A stretch of 64,000 nucleotides of DNA from Pseudomonas frederiksbergensis (GCF_900105495.1 NZ_FNTF01000002.1:2269501-2333500); one strand, 5' to 3'; shown: positions 9,087 through 17,949, counted from the first letter of the stretch. The notes: generated by a model from the sequence alone, not told the origin. Program-made: numbers and translations.

Positions 9087-9458
9087 CGCGGTGGGGAGTC
9101 TGAAACGCCTGAACTAGAGCCATCAGACGGTAACTTCTACGCATGTAGGGGCATGACGATGCACCATTACCGTGCAATACTCTGCGCCGCTTAATCGGCA
9201 ACTAATCCTACGTAAGCCAGGTAATGCCACTCCGTAAACCGCTCTTTTCCCGAGAGTTCTCGCTGAATGTTGTGGTTTATAGAGTGAAAAACCCTGTCAG
9301 AAGCTTTTTATACTGCACGCCCCGCTGATCTTGCCGGTTTTGTCCTGCAAGACGGGTTTGCCCACAAAGCAGGTCCGGTTTCAGAAAAGCATTGGCTTAC
9401 CGGTCAGCGCTTCGACACTCGGTGGTCATATCCAATAACAAGATGAGGTTGTACTCCT
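9087..9458 (+). other. Non-coding leader region upstream of the permease
   Basis: About 370 bases without a convincing gene. A possible -10 element (TATACT, 9309-9314) would give a leader of roughly 140 nt that contains C/G-rich inverted segments (TGCCGGTTTTGTCCTGCAAGACGGG). Near the gene are an A-rich CA motif (9434-9441) and a GAGG ribosome binding site. No small ORF with a good start was recognised. Confidence 0.3.
9434..9441 (+). promoter_or_regulatory. Candidate Crc/Hfq CA motif (AATAACAA)
   Basis: Exact match to the AAnAAnAA catabolite-activity motif, directly before the GAGG ribosome binding site of the permease gene at 9459. In pseudomonads, Hfq with Crc bound at such positions represses translation of uptake genes. 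The motif is short, so chance occurrence is possible. Confidence 0.5.
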
Positions 9459-10877
9459 ATGCCAGGCAATCACCTGCCCAATGGCGAGACCGCTCAAGGC
9501 GGCCCGCTCAAACGCGAACTCGGCGAACGGCATATTCGGTTGATGGCGCTCGGTGCCTGTATCGGTGTCGGTCTGTTCCTCGGTTCGGCCAAGGCCATCG
9601 AGATGGCTGGCCCGGCAATCATGCTGTCCTACATCATCGGCGGTCTGGCGATCCTGGTGATCATGCGCGCCCTCGGCGAGATGGCGGTGCACAACCCCGT
9701 CGCCGGCTCCTTCAGCCGCTACGCTCAAGACTACCTCGGCCCATTGGCGGGCTTCCTGACCGGCTGGAACTACTGGTTCCTGTGGCTGGTGACCTGCGTT
9801 GCGGAAATCACCGCGGTGGCGGTGTACATGGGCGTCTGGTTCCCTGATGTGCCGCGCTGGATCTGGGCACTTGCCGCATTGATCAGCATGGGCTCGATCA
9901 ACCTGATCGCAGTAAAAGCCTTTGGTGAGTTCGAGTTCTGGTTCGCCTTGATCAAGATCGTCACCATCATTGCGATGGTGATCGGCGGTGTCGGCGTGAT
10001 CGCATTCGGTTTCGGCAACGACGGTGTGGCGCTGGGGATTTCCAATCTTTGGGCCCACGGCGGCTTCATGCCCAACGGTGTGCAAGGCGTGTTGATGTCC
10101 CTGCAAATGGTGATGTTCGCCTACCTCGGCGTCGAGATGATCGGCCTGACTGCCGGTGAAGCGAAGAACCCGCAGAAGACCATTCCCAATGCGATCGGCT
10201 CGGTGTTCTGGCGGATTCTGCTGTTCTACGTCGGCGCGCTGTTCGTGATCCTGTCGATCTACCCATGGAACGAAATCGGCACCCAGGGCAGTCCGTTCGT
10301 GATGACCTTTGAGCGTCTGGGCATCAAGACTGCCGCTGGCATCATCAACTTCGTGGTGATCACCGCGGCACTGTCGTCGTGCAACGGCGGTATCTTCAGC
10401 ACCGGGCGCATGCTCTACAGCCTGGCGCAGAACGGTCAGGCCCCGGCCGGTTTCGCCCAGACTTCGAGCAATGGGGTGCCCCGTCGCGCGTTGCTGTTGT
10501 CGATTTTCGTGCTGTTGCTGGGTGTGCTGCTCAACTACATGGTCCCGGAGAAAGTCTTCGTCTGGGTCACCGCGATTGCCACCTTCGGCGCGATCTGGAC
10601 CTGGGTGATGATCCTGCTGGCCCAGCTCAAGTTCCGCCAAGGCCTGAGCGCCAGCGAACGTGCCGGTCTGAAATACAAGATGTGGCTGTACCCGGTCAGC
10701 TCGTACCTGGCGCTGGCGTTTTTGGTGCTGGTGGTCGGCCTGATGGCGTACTTCCCGGACACCCGCGTGGCGCTCTATGTCGGCCCGGCGTTCCTGGTCC
10801 TGCTGACAGTGTTGTTCTACGTGTTCAAGCTGCAACCGACCAATGTGTCGCAGGGGGCGGTGCGTTCAGCTTCGTAA
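9459..10877 (+). CDS. Amino acid permease, APC superfamily (ProY-like)
   Basis: A 472-aa cytoplasmic membrane protein with about 12 hydrophobic helices. It opens with the AAT-family signature LKRELGERHIRLMALGACIGVGLF and has the conserved IIGGLAILVIMRALGEMAVHNP, a GWNYW segment and MFAYLGVEMIGLTAGEAKNPQKTIP. It resembles the proline-specific permease ProY most among the AAT proteins I can recall (SIYPWN, LNFVVITAALSS), but the substrate is not certain; histidine or other neutral amino acids are possible. Start ATG 9459 has GAGG eight bases upstream. Monocistronic, ended by the terminator at 10896-10927. A CA motif next to the ribosome binding site suggests Crc/Hfq repression. Confidence 0.85.
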   Translation: MPGNHLPNGETAQGGPLKRELGERHIRLMALGACIGVGLFLGSAKAIEMAGPAIMLSYIIGGLAILVIMRALGEMAVHNPVAGSFSRYAQDYLGPLAGFLTGWNYWFLWLVTCVAEITAVAVYMGVWFPDVPRWIWALAALISMGSINLIAVKAFGEFEFWFALIKIVTIIAMVIGGVGVIAFGFGNDGVALGISNLWAHGGFMPNGVQGVLMSLQMVMFAYLGVEMIGLTAGEAKNPQKTIPNAIGSVFWRILLFYVGALFVILSIYPWNEIGTQGSPFVMTFERLGIKTAAGIINFVVITAALSSCNGGIFSTGRMLYSLAQNGQAPAGFAQTSSNGVPRRALLLSIFVLLLGVLLNYMVPEKVFVWVTAIATFGAIWTWVMILLAQLKFRQGLSASERAGLKYKMWLYPVSSYLALAFLVLVVGLMAYFPDTRVALYVGPAFLVLLTVLFYVFKLQPTNVSQGAVRSAS

Positions 10878-10895
10878 GACGTAACACCTGAAATG

Positions 10896-10927
10896 AAAAA
10901 GCCCCGGTCGTGATGATCGGGGCTTTT
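10896..10927. terminator. Intrinsic terminator after the permease gene
   Basis: Stem AAAAGCCCCG / CGGGGCTTTT with a short loop, 19 nt after the permease stop, with A-run before and T-run after. It could act in both directions. Confidence 0.85.
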
Positions 10928-10940
10928 GCGTTTGGAGGGT

Positions 10941-11065
10941 CAAAAGATCGCAGCCTCGTTTCACTCGACAGCTGCTACAGGAATCGCGATTGACGACCGT
11001 ACACGGATTCGGCAAACACGTTCCCCTGTAGCAGCTGTCGAGTGAAACGAGGCTGCGATCTTTTG
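10941..11065. repeat. 41-bp perfect inverted repeat, REPIN-type
   Basis: Arms 10941-10981 and 11025-11065 are exact reverse complements (CAAAAGATCGCAGCCTCG at the outer ends, CTGCTACAGG at the inner ends) around a 43-bp non-repeated centre. The right arm ends four bases before the stop codon of the opgC-like gene. The AAAAGATCGCAGCC repeat type is familiar from fluorescent Pseudomonas genomes; no second copy was seen in this window. Confidence 0.8.
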
Positions 11066-11068
11066 ATC

Positions 11069-12193
11069 TTAAGCGGTCGCCACCGACAGTTGCCGATTCA
11101 GGCGTTTGTTGAAATCCAGCCACGCCCCCAGCAACGCCATGACCCCGGCACCCACCAATGCGGTGAAAACCTGCATGGCAAACGCATCGTCGGTCAGGGC
11201 GTTGAGCATGTCCGCCAAGGGCGCCAACAGCACGCCGAGGCAGAAAACTTCCAGTGAGTAGCGCCCCATGCGGCAGCATTGCTGCGCCAGCCAGTTTTGC
11301 GTCCAGCCACTGCCGGGCAAGAGCCTGGCGGTGACATAGGCCAGCGCCAGGAAGTGCAGCAAACGGACCGGCGACAGATCGGTCTTGCTGATCGGGTACA
11401 ACAAGTTGCTCAGGCTCGCCGGCATCAGGGCATCGTGTATTTGCGGCCAGCGCCAGGAGACAGTAATCACCCCGGCCACCACCACGTACACCGCCGCGCT
11501 GACAAACAACGGCTGACGCACCAGCGGGCGAGTGTCGGGCACACGTGGCCGCTGCCCATGAATCGCCATGAAGCCGCCGAGGACAAACAGCAGTTGCCAG
11601 GTCACGGGGTTGAAGTACCACACACCGTCCTTGATGGCCGCCAGGTTCCAGCCAAACCGCGGAGCCAGCAAGTACACCGCCAATGACACGGCGACGACCG
11701 CCCACGGCTTGCGCACCAGCAACGGCAGGACCAGCGGCAATCCCGCCAGCAGCACGATGTACAGCGGCAGCGGGTCCATCAGGTTCGGCTTGAAGCGCAG
11801 CAGTAACTCATCCGTCAACGCTTGCTGGGGGTTGGTGATGAAGTGATGCAGGCCCATTTCTTCTACCAGATCGCGGGTTTCCACATGGCTGTTGGCGAAG
11901 AACACGATGCCCATCAGCATGGCCAACAGGAAAATATGGACCACGTAGAGCACCCAGGCGCGCCGCAGAATCTTCACGCAGGCAATCAGGTAACCATCGC
12001 GCGCAAGGATTTTGCCGTAGGCCAGAACGGCCGCGTAGCCGGCGAGAAACACGAATATTTCTGCCGCATCGCTGAAACCGACATTGCGCAGGGTGATTTG
12101 GCCAAGGGGGTTGTGAGGCACGTGATCCCAAAAAATGAAGATCAGTGCCAGGCCGCGAAAAAAGTCGATTCGGTGATCGCGCTCAAACGTCAT
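11069..12193 (-). CDS. OpgC-family membrane acyltransferase
   Basis: A 374-aa polytopic membrane protein (about ten helices). The start FERDHRIDFFRGLALIFIFWDHVPHNPL is characteristic of OpgC, which succinylates osmoregulated periplasmic glucans; the RIDFFRGLA-x-x-xIF-x-DH pattern is shared with the wider acyltransferase-3 superfamily. Conserved internal segments include FSDAAEIFVFLAGY and FNPVTWQLLFVLGG. No opgG/opgH lies nearby, so glucan modification is from family knowledge. Its next neighbour is the gtr cluster, which also modifies envelope polysaccharide, but the genes are divergent. The stop codon abuts the REPIN at 10941-11065. Confidence 0.82.
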   Translation of the reverse strand: MTFERDHRIDFFRGLALIFIFWDHVPHNPLGQITLRNVGFSDAAEIFVFLAGYAAVLAYGKILARDGYLIACVKILRRAWVLYVVHIFLLAMLMGIVFFANSHVETRDLVEEMGLHHFITNPQQALTDELLLRFKPNLMDPLPLYIVLLAGLPLVLPLLVRKPWAVVAVSLAVYLLAPRFGWNLAAIKDGVWYFNPVTWQLLFVLGGFMAIHGQRPRVPDTRPLVRQPLFVSAAVYVVVAGVITVSWRWPQIHDALMPASLSNLLYPISKTDLSPVRLLHFLALAYVTARLLPGSGWTQNWLAQQCCRMGRYSLEVFCLGVLLAPLADMLNALTDDAFAMQVFTALVGAGVMALLGAWLDFNKRLNRQLSVATA

Positions 12194-12372
12194 GACGGCA
12201 GGCTCGTGGGCGGGTGTTGAGAAAGGAAAAAGCCAAGGGCGCTAAAGATTGCGCGCCGCACTTAGGCGGCGCGCAGGGTGGCGTGATTTGCTGGTAATTG
12301 CAAAACGGGGATATTACGGAATGTCTCTTGGCATTGAGGTAAGCCCTGACCGCTGGTCTGAAAGGTCGTCAG

Positions 12373-12395
12373 ACCTGTGATTTCTGACAGTAGAC
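12373..12395 (+). promoter_or_regulatory. Conserved box upstream of first gtrA
   Basis: A 23-nt segment (ACCTGTGATTTCTGACAG then TAGAC) ending 38 nt before the gtrA start. It recurs with two mismatches at 15295-15317, upstream of the second gtrA. Possible shared promoter or operator, or a remnant of duplication. Confidence 0.45.
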
Positions 12396-12433
12396 ATGTT
12401 CAAAGTTTTATGAAGTGAAACGGGAGAATCACC

Positions 12434-12808
12434 ATGAGGCTCTTGTGGAAAGGATTCTCCAGTTACACGGTGGTCGGGGTCGCCAACACGCTGATTCACT
12501 GGCAAATCTTCTTCCTGCTGAGCGTGGGGGCCGGCTTCAGTCAGGCTGTCAGTAACCTGTCTGCCTTCTGCGTTGCCGCCTCGTTTTCCTTCTACATGAA
12601 CGCGCTGTATACCTTCGAAGCCAAGGCGTCGGTCGGCGGTTATCTTCTATTCTTGGGAGCCATGGGGGCGCTGAGTCTGGGCGTCGGCCATGCCGGTGAC
12701 GTATGGAGACTTCATGGCCTGCTGACGGTGGCTATTTTTTCGGCGTTGAGCCTGGTGCTGGGCTTTCTGTTTTCAAAGTACGTGGTCTTTCGCAGGCGTA
12801 ACGCATGA
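12434..12808 (+). CDS. gtrA: GtrA family flippase-like membrane protein (copy 1)
   Basis: A 124-aa protein with four hydrophobic helices and the GtrA/DPMS signature ([48 protein letters not shown]). GtrA proteins are thought to flip bactoprenol-linked glucose across the inner membrane for O-antigen modification. The stop overlaps the start of the gtrB-like gene by 4 nt, so the two are translationally coupled. Preceded by GGGAG at good spacing. About half of its residues match the second copy at 15380-15754. Confidence 0.85.
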   Translation: MRLLWKGFSSYTVVGVANTLIHWQIFFLLSVGAGFSQAVSNLSAFCVAASFSFYMNALYTFEAKASVGGYLLFLGAMGALSLGVGHAGDVWRLHGLLTVAIFSALSLVLGFLFSKYVVFRRRNA

Positions 12809-13746
12809 AAGTCTCGCTGATCGTTCCGGTATTCAATGAAGAACAGGCGGTCAGCCTGTTTTACCAGGCCGTGCGTCGCGAGTTGAAGCTTGACCAGACC
12901 GAGGTCGAAATCGTGTTCATCAACGATGGCAGTTCCGACCGCACGGCCGAGGAGGTCAAGGCCTTGGCGCAGGCCGATGAACAGATATTGCTGATCAACT
13001 TTTCGCGCAACTTCGGCAAGGAACCGGCGTTGTTCGCCGGCCTGGAATACGCCACCGGCGATGCGGTGATTCCCATGGATGTCGATTTGCAGGACCCGAT
13101 CAGCGTCATCCCGCGGTTGATCGACCAATGGCAAAAAGGCGCGGATGTGGTGCTTGCCAAACGCCGGGATCGCACCGCCGACGGTTACCTGAAACGCCAC
13201 AGCGCTTCGCTGTTCTACCGGGTGCTGAACCGTATCGCCTACACCCGCATCGAAGAAAACGTCGGCGATTTTCGGCTGATGGACCGCAAGGTGGTCGACG
13301 TGATTCGCACGCTTCCCGAACACCAGTTGTTCATGAAAGGTGTGCTGTCGTGGGCCGGGTTCAACACCGTGGTGGTGGAATACGAGCGCGCCGAGCGAGT
13401 GGCGGGCACCAGCAAGTTCAATGGCTGGAAACTCTGGAACCTGGCGCTGGAAGGCGTGACGTCGTTCAGCACGGTGCCGTTGCGCTTATGGACTTACGTC
13501 GGCGGCGGTATTTCGATCTTCGCGGTGCTCTACGCGGTGTACATGGTGCTGGACAAGATTTTCTTCGGCAACAGCGTCCCCGGTTACCCGTCGTTGATGA
13601 CCGCGATTCTGTTTCTCGGCGGCGTGCAGCTGATCGGCATCGGCATCCTTGGTGAATACGTTGGCCGCATCTACATCGAAGCCAAGCATCGGCCGCGCTA
13701 CGTGGTGAAAGACATCATCGGCGGCAAAGACCGGCTCGGGATTTAG
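12805..13746 (+). CDS. gtrB: GtrB-like bactoprenol glucosyltransferase (GT2)
   Basis: A 313-aa family 2 glycosyltransferase: N-terminal [14 protein letters not shown], nucleotide-sugar site [10 protein letters not shown] (39-48), DxD-type metal motif MDVDLQDP (91-98) and two C-terminal membrane helices (about 230-255 and 265-290). GtrB transfers glucose from UDP-glucose to undecaprenyl phosphate on the cytoplasmic face; GtrA then flips the product. Starts inside the end of gtrA (ATGA overlap) and is followed one base later by the gtrII-like gene, which gives the full three-gene serotype-modification set. The sugar is inferred to be glucose from the family. Confidence 0.87.
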   Translation: MKVSLIVPVFNEEQAVSLFYQAVRRELKLDQTEVEIVFINDGSSDRTAEEVKALAQADEQILLINFSRNFGKEPALFAGLEYATGDAVIPMDVDLQDPISVIPRLIDQWQKGADVVLAKRRDRTADGYLKRHSASLFYRVLNRIAYTRIEENVGDFRLMDRKVVDVIRTLPEHQLFMKGVLSWAGFNTVVVEYERAERVAGTSKFNGWKLWNLALEGVTSFSTVPLRLWTYVGGGISIFAVLYAVYMVLDKIFFGNSVPGYPSLMTAILFLGGVQLIGIGILGEYVGRIYIEAKHRPRYVVKDIIGGKDRLGI

Positions 13747-13747
13747 C

Positions 13748-15256
13748 ATGGGCAGGTTCAGCGATTTTTTCAGCAAGGAACTCGGGCGTCGGCAAGTCTG
13801 GCTGTTTTTTTTGCTGGCAACCCTGGTGTATGTGGTGCCGCTGATCCTTGCGGACTATCCGTATATCGATGACAACTGGCGATCCTTGTCGGCCGGTATG
13901 GCTTGGGCGGAGCAGGGACGGTTATTCACCGAGTTCTTCTACAACCTGCTGACTTTCAGCCAGGCCGCGCCGAACATCTTTCCGCTGCCGCTGTTGATCG
14001 CCACGCTGGCCATGGCCGCGGCACTGACCAGCCTGACGTTTCATTACTATCCCCAACCGACAATCGCCTGCTGCCTGGTAACGCTACCGCTCTGGTACAA
14101 CCCGTTCTTCCTGCAAAACCTGTCTTATCAATACGACGGGCCCGCCATGGCGTTGAGCGTGGTGGCGGTCATCCATGCGATCACCTTTCGTTCCCCTTCG
14201 CGCATTCAGCAGTGGCTGGTGCCGTCCTTTCTGGTTGCCTTGGCGATAGGGTTGTATCAGGTGAGCTTCAATGTGTTTCTCGGGTTGTGTTGCCTGGAAG
14301 TGCTCAGGGGCGCCAATGACAAACTGGCCTGGCCGCAATGGTGCGGGTTGATCGGCTGGAAAATCGCTCAGGCCTTTCTCGGCTGCCTGATTTACGCCGT
14401 CAGTGCTTATCCGTTCACTCAGCACAAGCGCACCCTGCTGCTGAACTGGAGCGCGGAGCCGTTGCTGCAACTGCACGTCAACATCGCCAGGGTGCTGGAA
14501 AAAGTCGTGCTGCTGTTTCATGGCGGATTTACCTGGGTGTTCGCCGGGTTGTTGCTGTGTGCCATGGCTGGCGCGGTGCGACTGGGGCTCAACGTCGTGG
14601 CGCGCCAGGACCGCCCAGCGAACAAAATGCTGATCGGCCTGATCTGCGTGCTGGCATTACCGGCAGTGACCTTACTGGTGTCGGGTATGGCGCTGTTTTT
14701 TCGGGACTTCAATGAAGGGGCCAGGACCCTGATGGGCTTCGCGGTCCTGTTGGTGCTGTTGTTCTATTTGAGCCATCTGGCGCTGGCACGAATCCACCAG
14801 CGGCTGCCGCTGTTGTTGGTGATTCCGTTGTTGGCGATGCTTTCGCTGTCGTACGCCTACGGGCGCGTGCTGACGGTGCAGAAAGCCTTCGCGTCCAGCG
14901 CACTATTGAGTCTTGAACACGACATCGCGTCGAATCGACAGCTGCTCGAGGCCAAGCGCATTTACATGTCAGTGACCTATTCCGATTACTGGCTGAGGGG
15001 GGCGGCGGGCTCGTTCAAGCAGATGCCGGTGTTGCACTATCTGCTGAACATCGACTTCTTCATGCTGGCCGAGAACCTGCCGAAAGTGGGGATCACCAAC
15101 GTTGTTGCAGAGAAGGAGCGACGTAACGCCACCCGGGTGGGTTATCAGCACTATCCGCCGCTGGTGGAGAGCCAGTACTACCGGATTTATCTGATTGGCG
15201 ATTACGGTTTTATTGTCATGAAAGAACCCGCGCCGGTTAAGAGGCTGCGCTGGTGA
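13748..15256 (+). CDS. GtrII-like glucosyltransferase (surface polysaccharide modification)
   Basis: A 502-aa polytopic membrane protein. After the first helix it has PYIDDNWRSLSAGMAWAEQGR, the periplasmic acidic segment typical of Glucos_trans_II (GtrII/GtrV-like) enzymes, followed by about ten helices (FNVFLGLCCLEVLRG and others) and a soluble C-terminal tail. This is the serotype-specific component that moves glucose from the lipid carrier onto O-antigen or another glycan in the periplasm. Located one base after gtrB. The acceptor cannot be read from sequence. Confidence 0.8.
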   Translation: MGRFSDFFSKELGRRQVWLFFLLATLVYVVPLILADYPYIDDNWRSLSAGMAWAEQGRLFTEFFYNLLTFSQAAPNIFPLPLLIATLAMAAALTSLTFHYYPQPTIACCLVTLPLWYNPFFLQNLSYQYDGPAMALSVVAVIHAITFRSPSRIQQWLVPSFLVALAIGLYQVSFNVFLGLCCLEVLRGANDKLAWPQWCGLIGWKIAQAFLGCLIYAVSAYPFTQHKRTLLLNWSAEPLLQLHVNIARVLEKVVLLFHGGFTWVFAGLLLCAMAGAVRLGLNVVARQDRPANKMLIGLICVLALPAVTLLVSGMALFFRDFNEGARTLMGFAVLLVLLFYLSHLALARIHQRLPLLLVIPLLAMLSLSYAYGRVLTVQKAFASSALLSLEHDIASNRQLLEAKRIYMSVTYSDYWLRGAAGSFKQMPVLHYLLNIDFFMLAENLPKVGITNVVAEKERRNATRVGYQHYPPLVESQYYRIYLIGDYGFIVMKEPAPVKRLRW

Positions 15257-15294
15257 AAGGTGAGGAGATGACCGTTGGTCAGGAGGCCTCATCT

Positions 15295-15317
15295 ACCTGT
15301 TATTTCTGTCAGTAGAC
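15295..15317 (+). promoter_or_regulatory. Conserved box upstream of second gtrA
   Basis: A 23-nt segment (ACCTGTTATTTCTGTCAG then TAGAC) 62 nt before the gtrA2 start, matching 12373-12395 at 21 of 23 positions. It lies in the gap after the gtrII-like gene, so gtrA2 may have its own promoter. Confidence 0.45.
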
Positions 15318-15379
15318 CGCTACAGGGTTGTCACTTAATTTGAAAGGCACCTGAAACAGGGATATTGGCAGGTGCCGGA

Positions 15380-15754
15380 ATGAAAGCGTTATGGAAAGGA
15401 TTCTGTAGCTACATGGTCATTGGCGTGATCAATGCGCTCATTCATTGGCAGATTTTTTTCGTACTCACCGTCGCCTTCGAACTCAGTCAGGCGATCAGCA
15501 ACCTTGTGGCGTTTTGCGTCGCCGTCTCCTTTTCCTTTCATGTGCATGCGCTTTACACCTTTGACAGGAAGGCGATGGTGCTGGGCTATCTGTTGTTCAG
15601 CGCTGTCATGGGTGTCGTGAGCTATGGCGTCGGACATATCGCAGATCTGTGGCAGGTGCATGGTTTGGTGACGGTGACATCGTCTTGGTTGTTGTACCTG
15701 ATTGGCGAGTTCTTCTTTTCCAGGTTTGTGGTGTTTCGTGGGTGTGAGTCATGA
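15380..15754 (+). CDS. GtrA family flippase-like membrane protein (copy 2)
   Basis: 124 aa, the same length as the gtrA at 12434, with the same architecture (MKALWKGFCSYMVIGVINAL, HWQIFFVLTVAFELSQAIS, SFSFHVHALYTF, FFFSRFVVFRG). ATG 15380 chosen because it reproduces the start of the paralogue (M-x-x-LWKGF-SY); an upstream TTG at 15365 is unlikely. It stands alone downstream of the complete gtrA-gtrB-gtrII set, with no glycosyltransferase of its own. It may be a redundant flippase or the remnant of a second gtr set. Confidence 0.8.
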   Translation: MKALWKGFCSYMVIGVINALIHWQIFFVLTVAFELSQAISNLVAFCVAVSFSFHVHALYTFDRKAMVLGYLLFSAVMGVVSYGVGHIADLWQVHGLVTVTSSWLLYLIGEFFFSRFVVFRGCES

Positions 15755-15809
15755 GGGGTTTTCAGCCGACGATCCTGATGTTTGGGCCGCTGCACTGGTG
15801 ACGCAGGCG

Positions 15810-16094
15810 TCAGAACGCATCCATCAGCACGACAATACAATCCCTGGCCTGGTAAGCATTGATCTGCGGTACCAGTCGCCGAAAGTGCTCAGACTGGCAA
15901 TGAGCATCCAGCGCTGCCTGATTCGGCCATTGTTCGACGAAGATAAAGTGCCCGGGGTCTTTTTGATCGACGAACAGGTCGTAAGCGATGCAATCGGGTT
16001 CCAGTCGCGTCTTCTCGACAAGTTCGGCGTACCACGGGCGAACGGTTTCAATGTGTTCGGGTTTGATCAAATCCTGAGCGATGACTTTCAGCAT
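15810..16094 (-). CDS. Putative quinol monooxygenase, ABM (YgiN-like) family
   Basis: A 94-aa single-domain protein with the antibiotic biosynthesis monooxygenase fold signatures: LKVIAQDLIKPEHIE, a central TRLEPDCIAYDLFVDQKDPGHFIFVEQW and ALDAHCQSEHF. Such ferredoxin-like dimers act without metal or cofactor on quinone-like substrates, though most are uncharacterised. Separated by 57 bp from the upstream GltB-like gene on the same strand, with a terminator between, so it is probably expressed separately. Confidence 0.8.
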   Translation of the reverse strand: MLKVIAQDLIKPEHIETVRPWYAELVEKTRLEPDCIAYDLFVDQKDPGHFIFVEQWPNQAALDAHCQSEHFRRLVPQINAYQARDCIVVLMDAF

Positions 16095-16115
16095 GCTGTC
16101 CTTCCTTGGTGAAAA

Positions 16116-16138
16116 GCCAACCTCCCGATGAGGTTGGC
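16116..16138 (-). terminator. Intrinsic terminator of the GltB-like gene
   Basis: Stem GCCAACCTC / GAGGTTGGC (9 bp, 5-nt loop) 14 nt beyond the stop of the gene at 16152, followed on the minus strand by TTTTC. Confidence 0.7.
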
Positions 16139-16151
16139 GTTCAATCGTTGT

Positions 16152-17771
16152 TTACGCGGCAGCCGACTCGTTCGGCTCAAAGCTGTCCGCACGCGCCATC
16201 TGCCACATCCGCGAATAAAATTCGCCATTCACCTCCCCGGTCAGCAACTCTCCCGGTTTCAAGAACACATGCAACTGCGAGAACAGTTTGATCTCGGTCG
16301 CCGACATGCGTCGAACCAAATGCTTGGCCGACAATTGCGAAGGATGATCCAGCCCGGCAGCGGCGAGCATTTCGGCCAGGGCCTTGAGGGTGTTGCGGTG
16401 GAAGTTGAAGACGCGTTGGGCCTTGTCCGGGACGACGAGTGCGCGTTGGCGCAGTGTGTCCTGGGTGGCGACACCGGTCGGGCATTTGTTGGTGTGGCAG
16501 CTTTGCGACTGGATGCAGCCGATGGCGAACATGAAGCCGCGTGCCGAGTTGGCCCAGTCGGCGCCGATGGCCAGGACGCTGGCGATGTCGAAGGCGCTGA
16601 CAATCTTGCCGCTGGCGCCGAGTTTGATTTTGTCCCGCAGGTTCAGGCCGACCAGCGTGTTGTGCACGAACAACAGGCCTTCGCGCATTGGCACACCAAT
16701 GTGGTCGGTGAATTCCACGGGCGCGGCGCCGGTGCCGCCTTCCTTGCCATCGACCACGATGAAGTCGGGGAGGATGCCGGTTTCCAGCATGGCCTTGGCG
16801 ATGCCCATGAATTCCCATGGGTGGCCCAGGCAGAACTTGAAGCCCACCGGTTTGCCGCCCGACAGTTCGCGCAGTTGCTGGATGAAGTGCATCAGTTCGA
16901 TCGGCGTGGAAAACGCACTGTGCCGCGACGGTGAGATGCAATCTTCGCCCATCAGGATGCCGCGGGTCTCGGCGATTTCCCGGGTGACTTTGTGCTTGGG
17001 CAGGATCCCGCCATGACCGGGCTTGGCGCCCTGGCTCATCTTGATTTCGATCATCCGCACTTGCGGCGTCTGCGCTTGTGCCGCGAAGCGTTCCGGGTCG
17101 AAACGGCCGTCCGCGGTGCGGCAGCCGAAGTAGCCGCTGCCCAGTTCCCAGGTCAGGTCGCCGCCGTTTTCCCGGTGATAGGCGCTGATGCTGCCTTCGC
17201 CGGTGTCGTGGGCGAAGTTGCCGAGTTTTGCCCCCTGGTTCAACGCTCGAATCGCGTTGGCACTGAGGGAGCCGAAGCTCATGGCCGAAATGTTGAACAC
17301 CGACGCCGAGTACGGCTGCGTGCACTGCGGGCCGCCGACCGTTACCCGGAAACTGCTCGGGTCGCTCAATGGCGCCGGGCGCATGGAATGGCCGATGAAT
17401 TCGAAACCCGACTGATACACATCGATCAAGGTGCCGAAGGGTTTGTCGGCGCTTTCATTCTTGGCCCGTGAATAGACCAGCGAACGCTGGGCCCGGGAGA
17501 AGGGCAGGGCGTCGCTGTCGGACTCGAGCAGGTACTGGCGGATTTCCGGGCGAATACCCTCCACCAGATAGCGGATGTTGCCGAGGATCGGATAATTACG
17601 GCGCACCGCGTGAGGGCTTTGCAGCAGATCGAACAGGCCCACGAGGCTGAGAATGCCGGTGACGGCGGTGATCGGCCACAGCCAGTCGTGCGCCAGGAAG
17701 GGCAGGCTGGCGAGGGTAAAGATCACACAGACGGCAAAGAAGGCGTAGCGGCTCAGGAGTGACAGGCTCAT
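16152..17771 (-). CDS. FMN-binding glutamate synthase-family protein (GltB central/FMN domain)
   Basis: A 539-aa protein with two N-terminal membrane helices (about 8-45) and then the FMN and iron-sulphur part of glutamate synthase: FNISAMSFGSLS, GEGSISAYHRENGGDLTWELGSG, MIEIKMSQGAKPGHGG, FIVVDGKEGGTGAAP, a glycine-rich segment and the 3Fe-4S cysteine cluster CIQSQSCHTNKCPTGV. It lacks the amidotransferase domain, so it is not a complete GltB. Membrane-anchored stand-alone proteins of this kind are common in proteobacteria and their physiological reaction is not established. Probably monocistronic. Confidence 0.85.
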   Translation of the reverse strand: MSLSLLSRYAFFAVCVIFTLASLPFLAHDWLWPITAVTGILSLVGLFDLLQSPHAVRRNYPILGNIRYLVEGIRPEIRQYLLESDSDALPFSRAQRSLVYSRAKNESADKPFGTLIDVYQSGFEFIGHSMRPAPLSDPSSFRVTVGGPQCTQPYSASVFNISAMSFGSLSANAIRALNQGAKLGNFAHDTGEGSISAYHRENGGDLTWELGSGYFGCRTADGRFDPERFAAQAQTPQVRMIEIKMSQGAKPGHGGILPKHKVTREIAETRGILMGEDCISPSRHSAFSTPIELMHFIQQLRELSGGKPVGFKFCLGHPWEFMGIAKAMLETGILPDFIVVDGKEGGTGAAPVEFTDHIGVPMREGLLFVHNTLVGLNLRDKIKLGASGKIVSAFDIASVLAIGADWANSARGFMFAIGCIQSQSCHTNKCPTGVATQDTLRQRALVVPDKAQRVFNFHRNTLKALAEMLAAAGLDHPSQLSAKHLVRRMSATEIKLFSQLHVFLKPGELLTGEVNGEFYSRMWQMARADSFEPNESAAA

Positions 17772-17835
17772 ACGGTTTCCTTGGGTTCGGACTCAATAGT
17801 TTCAACGCAGCAGGGGCATGGATACACACAGATCC

Positions 17836-17927
17836 CTGTGGGAGTGAGCCTGCTCGCGATTGCGGTGGTTCAGTCGACATCAATGCTGAATGAAAGACCG
17901 CAATCGCGAGCAGGCTCGCTCCCACAG
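17836..17927. repeat. REPIN, GTGGGAGCGAGCCTGCTCGCGA family
   Basis: Inverted arms 17836-17866 and 17897-17927 (31 bp, one mismatch) around a 30-bp centre. Same family as 21229-21320, and related to the shorter elements at 31366-31393 and 47800-47824. Confidence 0.85.
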
Positions 17928-17949
17928 TAAAAAGCACTCCGCGTTGTAA

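Noticed and set aside
9426..10835. 469-codon open frame on the minus strand opposite the amino acid permease
   Set aside because: Translation is His/Gln/Asp-rich without hydrophobic helices or motifs, typical of the complement of a membrane protein gene.
10866..11705. 279-codon open frame on the minus strand running through the REPIN into the opgC-like gene
   Set aside because: Alternative frame of the opgC-like gene; reads through the repeat and has no family similarity.
12194..12433. 240-bp gap between opgC-like gene and gtrA searched for an additional gene or attachment site
   Set aside because: No ORF with a start and ribosome binding site, and no tRNA-like or att-like duplication apart from the gtrA box already listed.
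16177..17325. 382-codon open frame on the minus strand within the GltB-like gene
   Set aside because: Out-of-frame reading of a gene with clear FMN and iron-sulphur motifs.
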